Shown here: positions 63,223 to 64,000 of the stretch, one piece after another
How positions within the stretch are numbered: position 1 is the stretch's first letter
How the letters are laid out: every line of letters begins with the position of its first letter
Assembly (NCBI GenBank): GCA_016281495.1
Contig: JAEEIU010000012.1
Location: forward strand, 186,001-250,000
DNA: 64,000 bases
Source: Treponema sp.
GTDB taxonomy: Bacteria; Spirochaetota; Spirochaetia; Treponematales; Treponemataceae
Direction of reading: 5' to 3'
Translations under genes and position numbers: made by a program
The notes under the pieces: generated by a model
Databases searched by the model: none
What the model was told of the DNA's origin: nothing
Seen by the model: the letters and a program-made list of their open reading frames with translations, nothing else

Positions 63223-64000
63223 ATGCTTTTTTCAATTTTGATTGCAGGAATTATATTTTTAGTTCTCATCGTTGTCCTGGTACTCTTTGCAGGTAAAAAG
63301 AGCAGTTCTTCGGGAAAAACCAGTTCTAATCGCAATAAATCCCAGGCACAGATCGTTAAGACGGCCAACCGTAAGCTTGACCGCAACCCGAATGATCCGG
63401 AGGCACTTGCCGAGCTGGCGGACCTGTACTTTAACAACAAAATGTGGGACAAAGCATTTACAATATATGACAAACTGTTCAGGCTGGCAGACAAGGACCC
63501 GCGCATTGACCCGTTCAAGGCCGTTTTACGCTGCGGAATCTGTTCGCTCAATCTGGATCATCTCCAGGAGGCGGTTGCATCCCTTAGTGCCGCTTACAAG
63601 CTCAATCCGCATGATTTTGACGTAAACTACAACGTGGGTGTGGCCATGTTCAAGGACAAGCAGTATGACAAGGCCATTCCATGCCTTAAAAAAGCCCTGG
63701 TCGCAAACCCCGAGGCAGAAGGCGTTTACCTGATTCTGGGACAGTGTTATTACTACGGCCATCATTACCGTGACAGTCTTCCATGTTTCAAGAAGGCCCT
63801 TACAGAAGACCCGAACAACAAGGAAGCGCTTTTTGACATGGCCGATTCCATGTCTGCGGAAGGTCATGGTGACAAGGCCATCAAGGTATTCATGCATTTG
63901 AGGCCCGATCCCGTATACGGAGCACGCTCATGTCTGGAAGCCGGTTCATACCACATGAAAACCGGAGATTATGACAGCGCCATCCAGGATTTTGAGATTG
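63223..64000 (+). CDS. Membrane-anchored TPR protein, 5' part
   Basis: 259 residues are visible; the frame is open at the right edge. One helix (about 4-22), a Ser/Lys-rich linker, then tetratricopeptide repeats from about residue 48 (DPEALAELADLYFNNKMWDKAFTIYDKL; NYNVGVAMFKDKQYDKAI; VYLILGQCYYYGHHYRDSL; GDYDSAIQDFE). It is likely a cytosolic scaffold at the membrane. AAGGA lies eight bases before the ATG. The 265-base gap to the divergent STAS gene shows no other gene. Confidence 0.85.
   Translation, partial: MLFSILIAGIIFLVLIVVLVLFAGKKSSSSGKTSSNRNKSQAQIVKTANRKLDRNPNDPEALAELADLYFNNKMWDKAFTIYDKLFRLADKDPRIDPFKAVLRCGICSLNLDHLQEAVASLSAAYKLNPHDFDVNYNVGVAMFKDKQYDKAIPCLKKALVANPEAEGVYLILGQCYYYGHHYRDSLPCFKKALTEDPNNKEALFDMADSMSAEGHGDKAIKVFMHLRPDPVYGARSCLEAGSYHMKTGDYDSAIQDFEI

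Noticed and set aside
1-64000. Insertion sequences, prophage, tRNA or rRNA genes
   Set aside because: No transposase, integrase, phage structural protein, tRNA cloverleaf or rRNA sequence was recognised on reading both strands.

Overview
The window looks like chromosome from a host-associated, plant-fibre-using spirochaete of the Treponema type. This is an inference from gene content: many small lipoproteins and Lgt, several c-di-GMP proteins, tandem RlpA/SPOR wall genes, a type III glutamine synthetase, an ammonium transporter fused to a PII domain, and a modular GH10 xylanase. No rRNA gene, tRNA gene, insertion sequence, prophage or CRISPR array was found. Gene density is high. Most starts have AGGAG-type ribosome sites, and several sigma70-like promoters (TTGACA/TATAAT types with 17-base spacers) can be read directly.

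Layout. 1-3.4 kb: envelope export operon (RND/MMPL permease end, LolA-like protein, outer-membrane barrel). 3.5-9.2 kb: diguanylate cyclase, tcdA, MFS permease, and a methyltransferase/histidine-phosphatase fusion. 9.4-16.9 kb: LRR/SLH lipoprotein, a second diguanylate cyclase overlapping a MEMO-AMMECR1 fusion, a possible radical-SAM gene scrap, a 2H phosphoesterase, a secreted protein and a flavin-binding-like protein. 17-24.9 kb: S41 protease/MBL hydrolase pair, MATE pump, tautomerase, YitT-like protein and two paralogous membrane proteins. 25-29 kb: GH10 xylanase and serine hydrolase. 29.2-35.2 kb: nitrogen block (Amt-PII and GlnN) around an HD-GYP protein. 35.4-39.3 kb: LuxR-type membrane regulator with lipoproteins and small membrane proteins. 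39.5-46.5 kb: S41 lipoprotein, NfeD/SPFH pair, DUF4143 ATPase, flotillin-like protein. 46.5-50.7 kb: ctpA-rsmE-tagA-like-sigma54 activator-zinc ribbon operon. 50.8-53 kb: MinD/FlhG-like ATPase and lgt. 53-60 kb: wall-directed cluster (YD-like secreted protein, Hsp70-substrate-domain/LysM protein, lytic transglycosylase, two RlpA proteins). 60-64 kb: alpha/beta hydrolase, M15 peptidase, TSCPD protein, small tautomerase, STAS/zinc-ribbon protein and the start of a TPR protein.

The most interesting signal is non-coding. The 5' leaders of the Amt-PII gene (30.9-31.25 kb) and of the glutamine synthetase gene (35.2-35.4 kb) carry three and two copies of one element. In the RNA sense each copy is R(A/G)CAAAG-like, then a hairpin, then a U-tract. 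In both leaders the first copy starts a few bases after a consensus promoter. This looks like tandem transcription attenuation shared by the two main ammonium-assimilation genes, possibly a nitrogen-responsive RNA or a target of an antiterminator. Other notable points: an Hsp70 substrate-binding-like domain without its ATPase fused to LysM; a PII domain with Met where uridylylated Tyr51 normally lies; five or six genes whose start codon lies 6-7 bases after a -10 box (probable leaderless mRNAs); and three 13-bp repeats at an exact 33-bp period over the promoter of a DUF4143 ATPase.
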